DNA from: Sipunculus nudus
Lineage: Eukaryota > Annelida > Sipuncula > Golfingiida > Sipunculidae
Direction of reading: 5' to 3'
Assembly (NCBI GenBank): GCA_026874595.1
Contig: CM049306.1
Span: 83,230,142-83,294,141, forward strand
DNA length: 64,000 bases
The notes below the pieces were generated by a model, which was given only the letters and a program-made list of their open reading frames with translations, had not been told where the DNA came from and made no database searches. Positions 1-13,400 of the stretch are shown in pieces. The first letter of the stretch is position 1; every line of letters begins with the position of its first letter. The position numbers and the translations under genes were made by a program.

Positions 1-458
1 GTCCCTTGTTCCAGTTACAAAGCATTTAGGCCAATAAAATTAAGTTTATGTTTCAAAGTCATTCATGGTGTCAGAACAAACAGCTAAAAGTCAAATTTCT
101 TAACGCAGGTCTTCTATCGAAAGTACAGGTGTATAGATCAAAACCACAGGACAGCCTGTTACAATTCAAAATTCCTTGTTTTTATATAGTTTGAAATATA
201 TTTTGTGGTTAAGATAAATATTGCGTCAACACAAAATCTGAGTTTAAGGGGTTTTTCTAGGACTATATGCCTGTTTTTCCCACCTAAAATTTGTCATGTA
301 CTGGAAAAAGGCTTGATGATAAAATCATAGATAGTGCAGATAATACACAAAAAAACATAAAATATGGAAATGAAATACATGGTATTTCACAAACCTGTAC
401 CACATGTTAAGACCATAAATTTAGATGTTATTGTATCAACTGCTGACAGACATTACAG
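1..458. other. Intron sequence upstream of the first visible exon
   Basis: AT-rich, with no coding similarity seen. It must be intron, because an in-frame TGA at 444-446 precedes the first exon. No promoter or start codon for the gene is visible; the first exons lie outside the window. Confidence 0.7.
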
Positions 459-551
459 AAGAGGGAAGGCTCTGTGTTCAAGAAAATCCATGGTATGATG
501 ATAGACCTGATAAACTGGCGGAAACAGATCATGTCATCAAAACTTACTGTG
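459..551 (+). CDS. DOCK1: DOCK1-like window exon 1
   Basis: Residues 1-31, starts and ends in phase 0. [15 protein letters not shown] matches the DOCK1 motif MIYDLIEWRSQILSG. The acceptor is either TTACAG before 459 or GACAG before 450 (three residues more); an in-frame stop at 444-446 excludes anything earlier. The following 401-bp intron holds nothing recognisable. Confidence 0.8.
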
Positions 552-3500
552 GTAAGTAGTCATTGTAAAAAAATCTTCAGTTATTCTGTAGTATGTTCTT
601 GAGTTTTTCCTTACAATTTTCTCTGCCAAGGCATAGCATCAAACAGTGAATTTTTTGTCATTGTGTATCATTGCATTCAGTTCAGAATAATTTTTTAAAT
701 CACTGTAAAGACCTTAGTTCTAAGTCTTCAAAATTTGCTAATACCAAGATAATCCAACACATAGTACCTGGATAGGTACACTGAAGGACTCATGATATGA
801 TATTGCAGAATTTCTTCATTTCATGATGTAATGAAGTTTACTTGTTCTCCTCTTAAACTTTTGAAAGACTTAAGACATATTTGTTCAGTTTCATCATGGC
901 TGCAAGTAACTGAATTTTAATTCACACTGAGGTTAGTATGCTTTTCTTACAGGATGAACTGAAAGAATTGCAGCAGAAGGTCACCAATAAAATAGACATG
1001 GGGAATGCGTAAGTATAGCCTTTTCTGATGAATCAAGATCATAATGTGTCTTGATTTTCAAATGGCTGAAAAGTACACTCAGCATATTTGAAATTCTGGA
1101 ATTGCAGCATGTTTAAGAAAGACCAGGGCCATACATTTGGGCACACTTGTTGTCATATTAAAAAAAAACCCTAATATACATGATAAAACACAGCTGATCC
1201 ACCATCAGACAAATAAATTTTATAAGAGATCTTAACAAGAATGACTAATTCAGCATTTACTGGAAGTTTTAGCTTAACACCATCACCCATTGTTCACTTG
1301 AAATTATGGAGTCAACTAAAAATTAACTCAAAAAGTAAAGTTATATTCAAATGGCAGAAAAGTCTTTTGGTAAAAGTTTCAGCAAGATTTTCATATTGAT
1401 TGTTAAGTAGTTTTGACTTATATTATTTATTGTGTGTTATAGATTGCTTGAATTAGACCTGGTTGTCAGAGATGATCATGGAAACATGCTTGATCCTGCC
1501 AACACTAGCACCATCAGTTTATTCAGACAGGTGAGTGAAATTGATTATAAATATATTACTGTGAGTACAGGCTCAAAGGAGGGGTATCAATGATACATGT
1601 AAAAAATGAGCACAAATTAGCACACATGCCATATTTTGAGAAAAGTGACACCCATTACACCAAACTGCCTTGTGCGCTAAAGTGAAAACTGATACTGCTG
1701 CCACCTGCTGGAGGAATTTCATGCCGTATCATCCATCATTGATGTCTAGCATGTTTGAAAATGCCTATTAGGGATACAGTGAATTTGAGAGTGGTGTTTG
1801 AAATAGCATTGACGTCAACATCACATTTTGCAATGGTTTGAATTGTGTTGCATATTTTCATGTATCAACAAGGTTTATGTATTGCATGATGTTACAGGAG
1901 TAGTATTAGAATGACTGATTTCAGTCATAATCATTCCAGTGACCACCTGAAGTTCCCAGTGTATCATCTTGGTACAAAGAAGCTGAACAAATCTTGTTTA
2001 TACTAGATCAACATTATTATCTGTTAGTGAGGTTATTGGTTATTTCAGGAGCAGTGAAGTTGAATCTTTGCATTTAGTTGTAATTGCTTGTTAATTGCTT
2101 GGTAAATATTTTTTTTGTGTAACATGATTTGTTTTCATATTTACCATCCTTATGTCAGCAAATCCTTCATGGGTCAAGCCTTGCTGAAAAAAACTTACAT
2201 ATTCTTGTTTGTTTTGCTCTTCACAAAGTAAATATAGTTCAGTGGAGTAACATGATAAAGGCAAGTGTTGTTTAAGTAGAAAACACTTCAGTACTGTCAA
2301 TCAGTACTGAACTGAACAATGGAATTCACTGTTGAGTCAAGTACATACTCATATAGGTTTTGACTAAAAAAATTCATTATAGTGCCAATGTCTGTACATT
2401 AACAGCAAACTTTGGCCATCATTACGGAAGTATCTGCACTTTTCATATTGAAAATTTAAGTATAATAGAGAAAAAAATAATATAGGTATAAAAGACTAAA
2501 ATATACCCCTTGGTTGTGCATTTTTCACAGAAGTGTTTTAATTTGTGTTGCTATATTGAATTTTAAATTTCTGTAAATTTGCCAAACAAATCTTAAATTT
2601 TAGACAAGTTAAGATATTTACATCACAAGATGTCCTTAAGAGATTTCTTGAAACTGTATCTCATCATATCTTTCAGTAAATTTAGCAGTGCCTTTTGATT
2701 AGCCAGTTTGAATTTTTCTTTTGATAGGTTCCAGGTTGCCAATGTGTCAGTGTTAATGAATACACAAGGCTTCTTCAGTGAAGGATTTGGTATTGCAATT
2801 GATGGTAAAATAAGAAGTACAGATGATAAATATCTGACAGTATCTGGGTAGAGCATTGGGGGGGATATGACATATAGAGTGTGTGTATAAGAAAATTTAA
2901 CCCTGTGTGTACACCAGTGCTGTATTGCCCATTGTTTTGAACACAGGCTCAGTGTGCTGTTACGAACTTCTGGGAACAAGGGATAAAGCTACGGAGATAC
3001 AAGCACTTGAGAAATGTAATCAAATGCATGTCCTTTTTATTCTATCTTTATTTCCTTGTCTTGATTTTATTTTTATTTTAGAGAATTTTACAAAGTAGTT
3101 CAGCCATAAATGCATGGCATGCTGTTATAGATGGGAACTTTTAATTTTGTTCATGTGTCAGTATTGTTAGAAGAATTTTGAGTTATTTGTTAGCTTTCAT
3201 CGTGAAATTAGTGTTGTTACTAATGGGTTATGTTTAGAGATACCACTTCTGCATGCTATAGCTTTTATGTGAGAATATGTGTACCTTGAAGTTCGTAATA
3301 TTTGATATATTTTCCTTTAACCAATACCTGGCTATTGTTTGCTATGAATAAACTGTTCAAAATAGTATTTGATATTTTTTTTACTGTAACTGGCTATTGT
3401 TTGCTATAAATAAACTAATAGAAAAATATAAATAAGTTTACCTTTATATTTTTCAAGTCTTTTATACAGTAAAACCTCATTTAAAGACCATCTCAGTTTG

Positions 3501-6500
3501 GTGACCACCTCAAAATAGTGACCAGTTTTACAGTTCTGATGGTGGTCTTAATTTCAAGGTTTTCCTGTAGTGTATTTTAATAGCATTAAGTAGGAAACAC
3601 CCTTGGACTAATTAAAATCTTAAATACTGCATGATTATATGCGGCTTGAACTGCATGATCATTGTGACGTCTGTCAGTTAGTTAAATGTAGTGCCATTTA
3701 CATTTTTCAGTACCAGTGTAACTGGGAGACTTTACAGTTGTTCAACATGATGACAGGGGAAACAAAAGTATGTAGTGGTGAAATATAGAATCTTGACGCA
3801 TCTTGAATTCTTCAAATTTCAAATTTTACCATTATCATCTCAGGATGGTGTATTACTGTCCATTTCATTTTGTTTTCTTGAGTATATTTTCAATTTCAAA
3901 TCATTATAAGGCATCCCATCAAGTGGCGCCCATCAGTTTTTTAGCATTAATAATGAAATGGCAGAATAATGGCAGAAATTTATTTGCACTCCGGCAATAG
4001 AGAATGTAATATTTTATTCAGACTTGTTGAATGTATACTTTGCAACTTTCTAGATGTTTCCTCCTGTAGTGACAACCCATTATGGCATCTTTAAGCTGAC
4101 AGTGTATTTTATCATGTTTATGGTATCTACTATCAGCATTCAATTTAAGTCTGTCAGACTGTGTCTTTGACCTTTCAACCTCGGTCAGTATGTCGTGACG
4201 AAACTAGATTTTGTTCTCAGATATTAAATTTGTTCTACTTAATTTTTTTGCAAGGCCTGGTGGTGGTTCCCTAGCCTGAGTTCCTGGTTGATATACTTAC
4301 AGGGTATTTTCAAAATAAATTGAATTATAAATATCAACAAAAAAACAAAATGCCCTGAATGTACTGATGGACCAAAGCCTATAGGAGATTGATAGGAAAA
4401 CAGTTATTTCCTATATTGAGGTTAGAATTATCATATATATATTATATAAGTGTACTGGACACATTTTAGGATATATGCATTTCAAACATAACTCGTGATA
4501 CCATCTAATGTTTAAAAAAAAATATCCTTGACTGATAAATCACTAATTTGTCAGATAATGACAAGTATATAATATGCTATACCAAAGCCTATAGGAGATT
4601 GATAGGAAAACAGTTATTTCCTATATTGAGGTTAGAATTATCATATATATATATTATATAAGTGTACTGGACACATTTTAGGATATATGCATTTCAAACA
4701 TAACTCGTGATACCATCTAATGTTTAAAAAAAATATCCTTGACTGATAAATCACTAATTTGTCAGATAATGACAAGTATATAATATGCTATACCATTATG
4801 TAAATTTTACACTGTACATAACAAGAAGTAAAGATTAAATAATTTGGCAAAGTGTATGGTATTAAAAGTTTTTATACAAGCAAAAGGAAATGTTGGCATT
4901 TGGAAATATCATCTGATATCTTAAAATTGTAAATATAATATGTTAATAACAAAAGTTCAGGATATTTGATTATATTACTCCTTATTTTCTTACCCATTTT
5001 GATATCTTGAGTTTAGCTAAATGTATCCATATATAGGATCAGTGCAGAATCTAATATTTATTGTTTAGAGTCCAGTTATGTTAATGTAAAGATATAACAA
5101 CCAAGTTCATATACATTTGTCATGGCAGTGCCATATAATGATTATTGACATTAATTTAGATATATATTTAAATATTGAAAAACAGTGTTTGGATGTGAGC
5201 GGAATCTGTTGATAGTTGTCCCAAATAAATTACTGATTAAAAAGGTTATGTATTCTTATCATGATGTAATTCAGAGTACATAGGACACCATTTTGTATCA
5301 AAGTGGGCCTTTGTAAAATAATACAGTGATAGAATTTAGAATCGCAAGTTTTTATTCGCAGAATTATATACCCTTGTTTTTACTTAGTGCAATGGTATTA
5401 AATACAACTGCTTGTTTGGCACTATGGGAAAAATTCTTACAGCCACATTTTCTGGTTTAAAGAGAATGCTATAGAATAATACTAGTAACCATCAGTGGGT
5501 GCCCTTTAGTAATAAGTTTATCTGTCTGTCAAGAACCATTCCAGCAATTGTTGTAAAATTTTTACTGGCAACTTGTCACTGTGAGAGGACATGTGCCACA
5601 ATTTTCAAACCCATCAGAAACTAGTGTAGCCCTCTGCCAGTGATCTTGGATTTCCATTCACATAAATTTTCTTCAGAACTGTTAAAGCAGTTGCCATTAA
5701 ATTTTTACTGAGATTGTACCTTACGAGAGGATGTGTACTATGGAATATCAAACATGATATGAATCTAATATCGCCACCAGGCAGCCATTTTGGTAAGCTT
5801 GGCACAGTTGAGCCTTTATCAAGGACCTTTTTAGTCCTAATCATTTCAAGTAAAGAAAGAATATTAAACTTCAAGTCCAAACACAAGAAAATGAGAAATA
5901 ATTCTCATAATAATCTGGGTGTATTGGACAAATATTCTGTTTATTGGCCCATACAACTGGTATAAAAAGTTCTTTATTCTCCAAGTATTTAATATTATTG
6001 GCTTTGGGCTGAAAATAATATCTAGACGACACTGGTCTTAATACATCAGTTCTGATGGTTATTGCATACTATATAAGAAACATAGTGAATAATGTCTAGA
6101 AGACACTGGTCTTAATACATCAGTTCTGATGGTTATTGCATACTATATAAGAAACATAGTGGATTGTGGCGATGGTTATTATTAACAAGGTCAAAAACAT
6201 TGACATTTGTGGAAATGGTCATTAATGATGTGGTATGAAAGAGAGCTTGTCACAGTGAAGGAAATATTAGACCAAGTTTAAAGAGAGCCCCCTCTCCTGC
6301 TTGTAACACTATTACAGCAAAGATAATTATATACCAGTAAAGCCTATTTTGGCTTAGATCATTGTGTACCAGGTCCAAAACATGGTTATCATGGCTTAGA
6401 AGATTATATAACATTTCTAAAACATAGCCTATTCATGAGAATGTTATAATATACCAGGTCTATGTCATTGTCCATTGCGGTGAACATCACTGTAATTTGT

Positions 6501-9500
6501 ATAACAGTTTACACTCTTTCCATAGTGGTTACACATTGCAGTCATCTCAGATATCCTTTCAGTTTCATGTAACTGTTGCTTTGTATGGCAAGTTTTTCTG
6601 GGCTGGAACACCAGGGTGCACACAGAGCACAGAATTGTTATCAGACCACTGAAAGCGTGGTGTTGCATTGAGCATCCAGCCCAAATTTTAAACATGCCAC
6701 ACCCACTCTTATTGGTTTGATTACACTGGGACACAAGCTCTCAATCGTCTGACTCTTGGTTCTATGCCAGAACAGGTGATTACACCAATGAGAATGCCTG
6801 TCATATGTTTAAAATTTGGACTGGATGCACAATGCAATACCACACATTCAGGCATCTGATTACAGTTCTGTGCTCTGTGCGCACCCTTGTGTTCCTGCCC
6901 AGAGAACATTGCCATATAAAGCAGAAGTTACATGAAAGGGTGTCTTTGACGACTGCAGTGCATAACCACTGCACAAGGAGTGTTATAACAGTTATGAGTA
7001 TTGGGTATATAGAAACCAGATAAATAAGCCACAGTTTATTTTCTCAAAGGAGATCCCTATGTAATGGACCAGTGAGATACTAATGTTACTTCAGTATCAG
7101 ATTGTCAGTTCTTGCTGCATATTCTTTGTACAAAACTCTGTGTATCATTTCACAAACCATGAAGACGCAGTAGGTATTTCATTTATTGCGATGTTTATAT
7201 AGTATTTTAGTTGATCTTGTGATTCTTGGCTGATATTGATATTAAGAATAAAATGTTCACTAGTAGCAGGTAAATATAATTTCATTAAAAATACTTAAGA
7301 ATTTTTGTAACATGTATATTCACTGCGTGATATTACATTTCTAGATCCTGTCTAGCCCTACAGCAAAGACACAGTGGCAGCAAAAAGTAAACATTTTGTC
7401 GTTATATTGGTTGAGGATGTAATATATTCCTGTCATTTTCACTGAAAACATTGCTATAAGTTTCACCTTCAGTTTCATCATGAGAGCTTTCACAGCCTGT
7501 TTCATATCAATATCATTGTCATCATGTTGTCTGACAATCTTTTCTCAAATAGTCACCTTAAGTTCATTAGAGAATATACAGTAGTTGATTTTCAACTTCT
7601 GCATTATCTGTTAATTAAACAATTAATTTTAACTTGTTATTACCTTGTGTATTGCTTTGGAGTTGGTTTGTTGGTAATTTTCTCTACATGGAATATGGAC
7701 AAGGATGGGAAAATTAGGAGGAAACAGGATTTGCTACAGTTTGGGGAAAAAATTCAACATCAGTCAAATGGAGCTTTGTCAGATGTCACAAAATTCTGTC
7801 TGTGATTGTAATGAAAAAAATTTGAAAAGTCTTTGAATTGTAAAGCTAGCTATGTTGACTGTAGTCAATTATTGGGTGGAAAGAGGGCGATAATCAATCA
7901 TTCTGTACTAGTATATGGTATATAAGCAGATTTAATCATTGTCTTCAGTCACAATTGTATTTGTGACTATTTTACAGTTCACTGCTTTTAACAATGGAGA
8001 GATATTTGGAATTTTTTCTTAAATGTGGTATACCATAAATTGGCTGTGAAACTTCTCTGTGACCTGCCTTTGCTATGGTTAAGCTTACACTGACTGTAGA
8101 CTTCTATCAGCCTGAGGATGTAACACCTGCAAAACTAGGTTCCATCTACCTATATCAGCATCTAGTGGAGAGCAGCAGCTGCTGAACATTCTAGTGTTCC
8201 ATTTTAGACTTACTGAACTTGAATTGATGGCCTTCCATTCTAGTGTAGTGACTATCTTATCCATTCTGTAACATTTGATAACTGTGTTTCATGTGTTTTC
8301 ATTACCACATTGTCAGAGTGAAATGATAAACTGTCTTTATGTCATTTGTATAGAATCAAAGTTATTTATAACTAGAGATCTGTATTTAATGAATGCAACC
8401 CTCTACCATTCACTTATTTGGCCCATATTCCCAGGTTCATTTATGCATTAGTGACTGTACATTTGTGTATATTCCTTTATGATGTTCCTGACCATGTGCC
8501 AGATCCACAATCAAACCAATACATTTCTTCATTGGCCCAGTCATGTTGTGAACACACACACAAACACACAAACAGGGATGAATGCATACCCTCCTGACAG
8601 ATGCAAAATATTTCATTTTATCCATGGGAGACACCAGATTAATTAGATTTTTGTTGAATCTGAAAGTAAAAAAAGGACAAAATATTTCTTTGTTCCTGGC
8701 TCTAATAAATATTGACTCTGACAGATAACATCAGATCTTTTATAAAATCTGTCAATAATGAGGATTGCCTTTTGTTTGGTGTTCCCTTGGGTCCTTATCA
8801 AATTTAAAAGCTTTTACACGTCACAATCATGGAAAGTTCTGTGTCATTGAAAAAAACTAACAATACACTACTCTGGGTATGTTTGTGTACAGAAATTGAA
8901 AATGAAACCGTCATAAAGCACTCAAAAGAGAAGATCAACTTAACTTCACAAATATGAAGAATGCCACATTATTAAGAGAAGGAAACACGGCAAAATCTTA
9001 AGTTCTACCTGCAATCTTCTATGAAAAGAGATTTTATAAGTTACATGTTTTCTTTAAATACACCAATAAATTTATATTTCTTCTAAGCAGTGAACATTTA
9101 AACTATAATATTGATCTATATTTACTCAATATGAGAAGCCCCGGCATGTTTTTTCCCCAGAATCACTGCACACTGTAAAAATGTATTGTAAGTCACGGCA
9201 TGCCAGTTTGTTTCTGTTTCTGGATAGCACCCTGTTTTATTTCCTGGTACTTGGAGCCAAAAAGTGAAGTGTGTATGATTTTATCATTTTATTATTATGT
9301 ATGAGGAGATATGTCATTATGTTCAGTTTGTTGTTTTCAGATGTAGTGGTTTTGCTTTTCTTTTTTTTATTTTCTTCAGAGATTTCAAATGTGTGTACTT
9401 TGCCATATGAAGCTTGGTTTAATTACCTGAGAAATTTTTGTTGTTTGATATTTATTACAGGCTTAATGGATTTAAATGATATATAATCTTGTAATATATA

Positions 9501-10427
9501 TATGGAATATACCGGTATACCCAGTAATGTAGTCGAGTCCACACCCTCCCAGTCTAAGTGCAAGTCCGAGTTCAGGCCACTCAAGTCCAAATCCTCAATG
9601 TTCCTGTCCAAGTCCATCTTCTTATAGTCAGAGTCATTAGGAACTTGAGTCCAAGCCTGACTCCAGTACAAATATTCTTACAAAGAAATGTAATATAGTA
9701 ATTTTAGATTATCATGTTCATGTTCAAGATAGTTCAAACATGCTTTTACTTGAATAGTTACTTACATTTAGCTCACATTGCAAAGCTTGGTATATATAGT
9801 CTTATTATTTCTGTTAGTTTCTTAGTTATATTCTGTTAGTGGTTTGTATGTGAATATAACGTAAGTCAATATAGAAGTGATTTTTTTTTGTCCCACGTTT
9901 CCATGGAACAGAGGACATTGATTTGGGTTCGTCTGTCTGTCCGTCCGTCAGGTTTTCGTTTCCATGCGATAACTTACCTAAATATTTTCCGATTTCATTC
10001 AAATTTTAGTCAGTTAGCTCTCATGCATACATTTGTTGGGATTGGTATTAGAGTGTCTGGAAAATAATAATCGCCAGCTCCAAACAAACAAAAATTTTAC
10101 CATTTGTTCCAAATTTACAAAAAAAATTATAACGTGGAGGATTACATGTCAGCTGGACGAGTTCAGCTGGACGATTCACAGAACGACGATCCCACTTGGG
10201 AGATTCCCACGTAGTAAACAATTTAAGCTTGTGTCAGTTGTCATACATTTGTTAAGCCATAATCAGCATAATTTGAAAATGTATCTTCAAAGTTAACATA
10301 GTCAAATATTTTATTTTTTTTCCCGACTCACTTCTTTTAATTTCATTATATTTATGATAACCATGCCTTTACGATTTCATGTTTCTCCGCCCATTTTTTT
10401 CTCTGTCTTTCTCTCTTCCGCTTTCTT

Positions 10428-10463
<36 letters not shown>

Positions 10464-13400
10464 TACGAGTTGCGCGTGACATGGTGTTTATTCAGTAGAG
10501 AACTGCTCAATTACCAAGCGGCGGAGAATGAAGTCCCGTTGAACCAGCTTACTGTTATTACAATTATAATATTAATTACATCAATGACCTTTGAACATTA
10601 CCGGGAGTGGTGGACTTAGGGGAAGGCGGGGCATAACAGACCCCTTATTTTTGGAACCCTCCCTGACCTGCTTAATTTATGTTTAGGAGGGCCAAATTAC
10701 CAAGATGAATAGAGGTAGACCTTACCTTTATAACAGTGTGATGGAAGTTTGGTAGCGTTAGGATGTTTTGCCAAAAATGCCTATACTATTTTTTTTGGCG
10801 AATGGACCACTTTGCCCCATGTAAGGGGCAAAATGGCACACCCCTGCACGGCAATATGGCCCCTCATTGTCCGTTTTGCCCCACTGTACTTTTTCTTTAT
10901 AACAATGAAAAATATTGATAACAATGATAAATATTGATAATCAGATTAATGTTATTACAATATTAATTACATTAAAGGCCTTTGAACATTATCATGAGTG
11001 GTGCACAAGATCGTATTATAGTATGATTTCCTTCTATAGCTGATAAAATGTCAGAAATTACGTCCTCGTATCGTCGAAGACACATTTTTTCATGAAATAT
11101 CATAGAAATTCATATAAAAAACAAGATCAAACAACCAATGTAATTGCATAACATTCTTTATTAATATGCTCGTTTCATATGATATTAACCACAGTACTCG
11201 TCTTTATAGGCTCGCCTGAGATATGCCTAAGTTCTTTTGCTAAAAAAAACGTATCTTCGAAGAGAAATGATTTTAACAAGATCGTATTATCGTGTAATTT
11301 GTTTCTATAGCTGATAATGTATCAGAAAGTATGTCCCCCGTATCGTCCAAGACACATTCTCTCATGAAATAATTATAAAAATTCATATAAAAAACAATAT
11401 CAAACAACCAATACAATTGCATAACATTCTTTATTCATATGTTCGATTAATATGCTCAATAGATAATAAAAACCACAGTACTCGTCTTTCTGGGCTCACC
11501 CAGCTGGGCTCGCCGTTCTGGGAATCGCCCAGCTGACACAAAATCGTCCAACTCGTCGGACTGAACATCGTCCAGCTGGGATGTCACCACGTGGAGACAT
11601 CTTTAGGGGACATGGTCAGTGATATCAGACTACAAACTCCTACCTTCAGTTTTATACAAGTGTATTTTGAATTGTTTTCTCATGTGTCCAGAAAGCAAAA
11701 TGTTAATATTTGGTTCTAATATACCTCAGTAATTCCTCCTTGTCTGTCATTCTCTCAGATTTTTGCACTGAAAATAGTTAAAAATAGTTCAGTATAATCT
11801 GACCTCAACCATAAAACAGATTCATGTTGAGGCATCCGTACAGGCCCAAATTTAAAAAATTGAAGAAATCTCATGGTGGCTGTAATGGTTCCTTGTTGAT
11901 TTATACAGGGGGGGGGGGCTGGGACAGAAGTCATTTAGGGCACCACACTGGCCCAGCAGAGTGTTTGACTGCATTCTGATGTCACAGACCCTTGCGAAAC
12001 CTATGATTTTATCAAATCTTAGAAATCCATCACAGTTTAAAAATTTCACAGGGGCCCAGTGGATATGTGAATTGGATTTTACTGTCACCCCATACTAGAG
12101 GTTATGGAAAATAAAGTATTTTACTTCTGATTCCTATACTATATTATTACATAATTCTTGATAACAGTTGAAGATAAAGGTGCTGAACTTATCACTTTTC
12201 ATGGAACAGATGCTTTACTTTGTTTTCTTATTGTACAAATGATTTATATTATAAACATATGCAATATCCTTGATTTGTAAAACTCTTTTTCAGGAATATA
12301 TTCTTTATGAGAAGTCATGTGTTACCAGAAAACTGATAATGGGGACACCCATAAAATGAGGTTGTTTACCCACATGCGCAGCATTTGTGTTGATGCTTTT
12401 GTTAGGATGGTCATCAGCCTCAGCTAGGGTAGAGCATGTATAAAACATCCTGCCTCGATACTTGCAGAATATTTTATATGTTATGAGATTGTACAAACCT
12501 TGTCAACTTTTCTTCAAATACAGCACTTTCTGTTTCAGTTTAGCACAAGTTTCGTTTGCTGCACTTTTGTCGCCAATACTTGTGTAAATTTTCTTTCAGC
12601 TTTCTTGATTACTTGTGAACATTTGTTTATTTCAAAGGAGACAATGTAAAATTTTTACAGGTGGTAAAAATAAAATTCACTCAAAATTATTTAATCAAAT
12701 CGTACTTAGTGTATATGTTTTCAGCCTACCAAAATATGTGAATAAATGGTGCATAAATGTAATACCTTTAAGTGAGACATTATTTATCATTATTTATCAG
12801 ACATTAAATTTTTGAATAATTATAGACAGTAAATGGAAATTTATTTGTAAAGTAATTACAAGTAGTTACAATAAAAAGAGTATATTAACTGCATATGATA
12901 TTGTTTACAAATTAAAATTTAGGATACAAAAAAAATTAATAATTCTTAACATTTATTACTTCCGGTTATGCAAGAAATGCTTGAGACAGGCGCAGGCATG
13001 GGGACTTCAACATTTTGACTTGGTGTTTTAAAGCCTTATGTATATTTTTAGCATGAATTGACAACGAAAAGGGTAGCAGATGAGAGAGACCAGGTAAGAA
13101 GTATATAGTTTATACATGTTAATTAATATGAAGTGTACATTAACTTAGTCTAGTATGATATCTCCCAGACAAAAAACCCAAAATGTAGTTTTTGGGAAAT
13201 CTCATAAAACATTATTTATCCTATTGATCACTTTAATAATAGTCTCAGATTCTTTTTTGTTAAAGTTTCTTCAGAAGTTTTGTTTATACATATTATGTGT
13301 TAATCACCTGCTTGAAGCCATTGATACTTAAACTAATCACAAATTATTACTTGGATCATGTAACATATTCTGCAGCTAACAGTCTTGACTTTTTATACTG

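Larger units (their letters stand above)
10140..11588. mobile_element. hAT-like non-autonomous element inserted in a family A repeat
   Basis: A 1,449-bp insertion flanked by the 8-bp direct repeat ACGTGGAG (10132-10139 and 11589-11596). The ends are inverted repeats: the left carries CAGCTGGACGA, and the right, read in reverse, carries the same motif, followed in both by GATTC.CAGAACG.CGA. The interior has a (TC)n run, a GGGGCAAAATGGC patch and two direct copies of a 210-230-bp unit (11007-11217, 11278-11505). No transposase frame is visible. An 8-bp target duplication fits the hAT superfamily, but other superfamilies also make 8-bp duplications. Confidence 0.75.
9889..11617 (+). mobile_element. 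Family A repeat copy 1, split by a later insertion
   Basis: Starts TGTCCCACGTTTCC, then GACATTGATTTGGGTTCGTC and a GTCTGTCC run, as in the copies at 31915, 33368, 55503 and 57150. Its left part is 9889-10139; the right part resumes at 11589 with ACGTGGAGACATCTTTAGGG. Better copies end GGAAGCAGGGGACA, the inverted form of the start, so the family has short terminal inverted repeats and looks like a non-autonomous DNA transposon of about 400 bp. Confidence 0.75.
1531..13051 (+). other. DOCK1: 11.5-kb intron between window exons 3 and 4
   Basis: No exon is needed here: residues run straight from LFRQ (exon 3) to HELTTKR (exon 4), as in DOCK1 (LFRAHEIASK). It holds a palindromic MITE (3465-3569), tandem duplications (4371-4795, 6017-6163), a large inverted repeat (6483-7018), a CA-rich stretch near 8555-8575, a decayed repeat (8675-8830), a nested transposon pair (9889-11617) and a short poly-G (11908-11918). 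The remainder is AT-rich with nothing recognised. Confidence 0.85.

Noticed and set aside
6465-7023. Two similar frames on opposite strands (MFKIW...)
   Set aside because: Their similarity is fully explained by the inverted repeat; substitutions change amino acids freely and no domain is recognised.
11908-11918. Poly-G and poly-C runs (11908, 23959, 33731, 49997) as G-quadruplex or regulatory sites
   Set aside because: Single runs, partly in family A or family B elements at matching places; nothing beyond homopolymer expansion is supported.
1531-13051. Missing exon in the 11.5-kb intron
   Set aside because: Protein alignment to DOCK1 is continuous across the junction and phases match; no open segment in the intron resembles the family.
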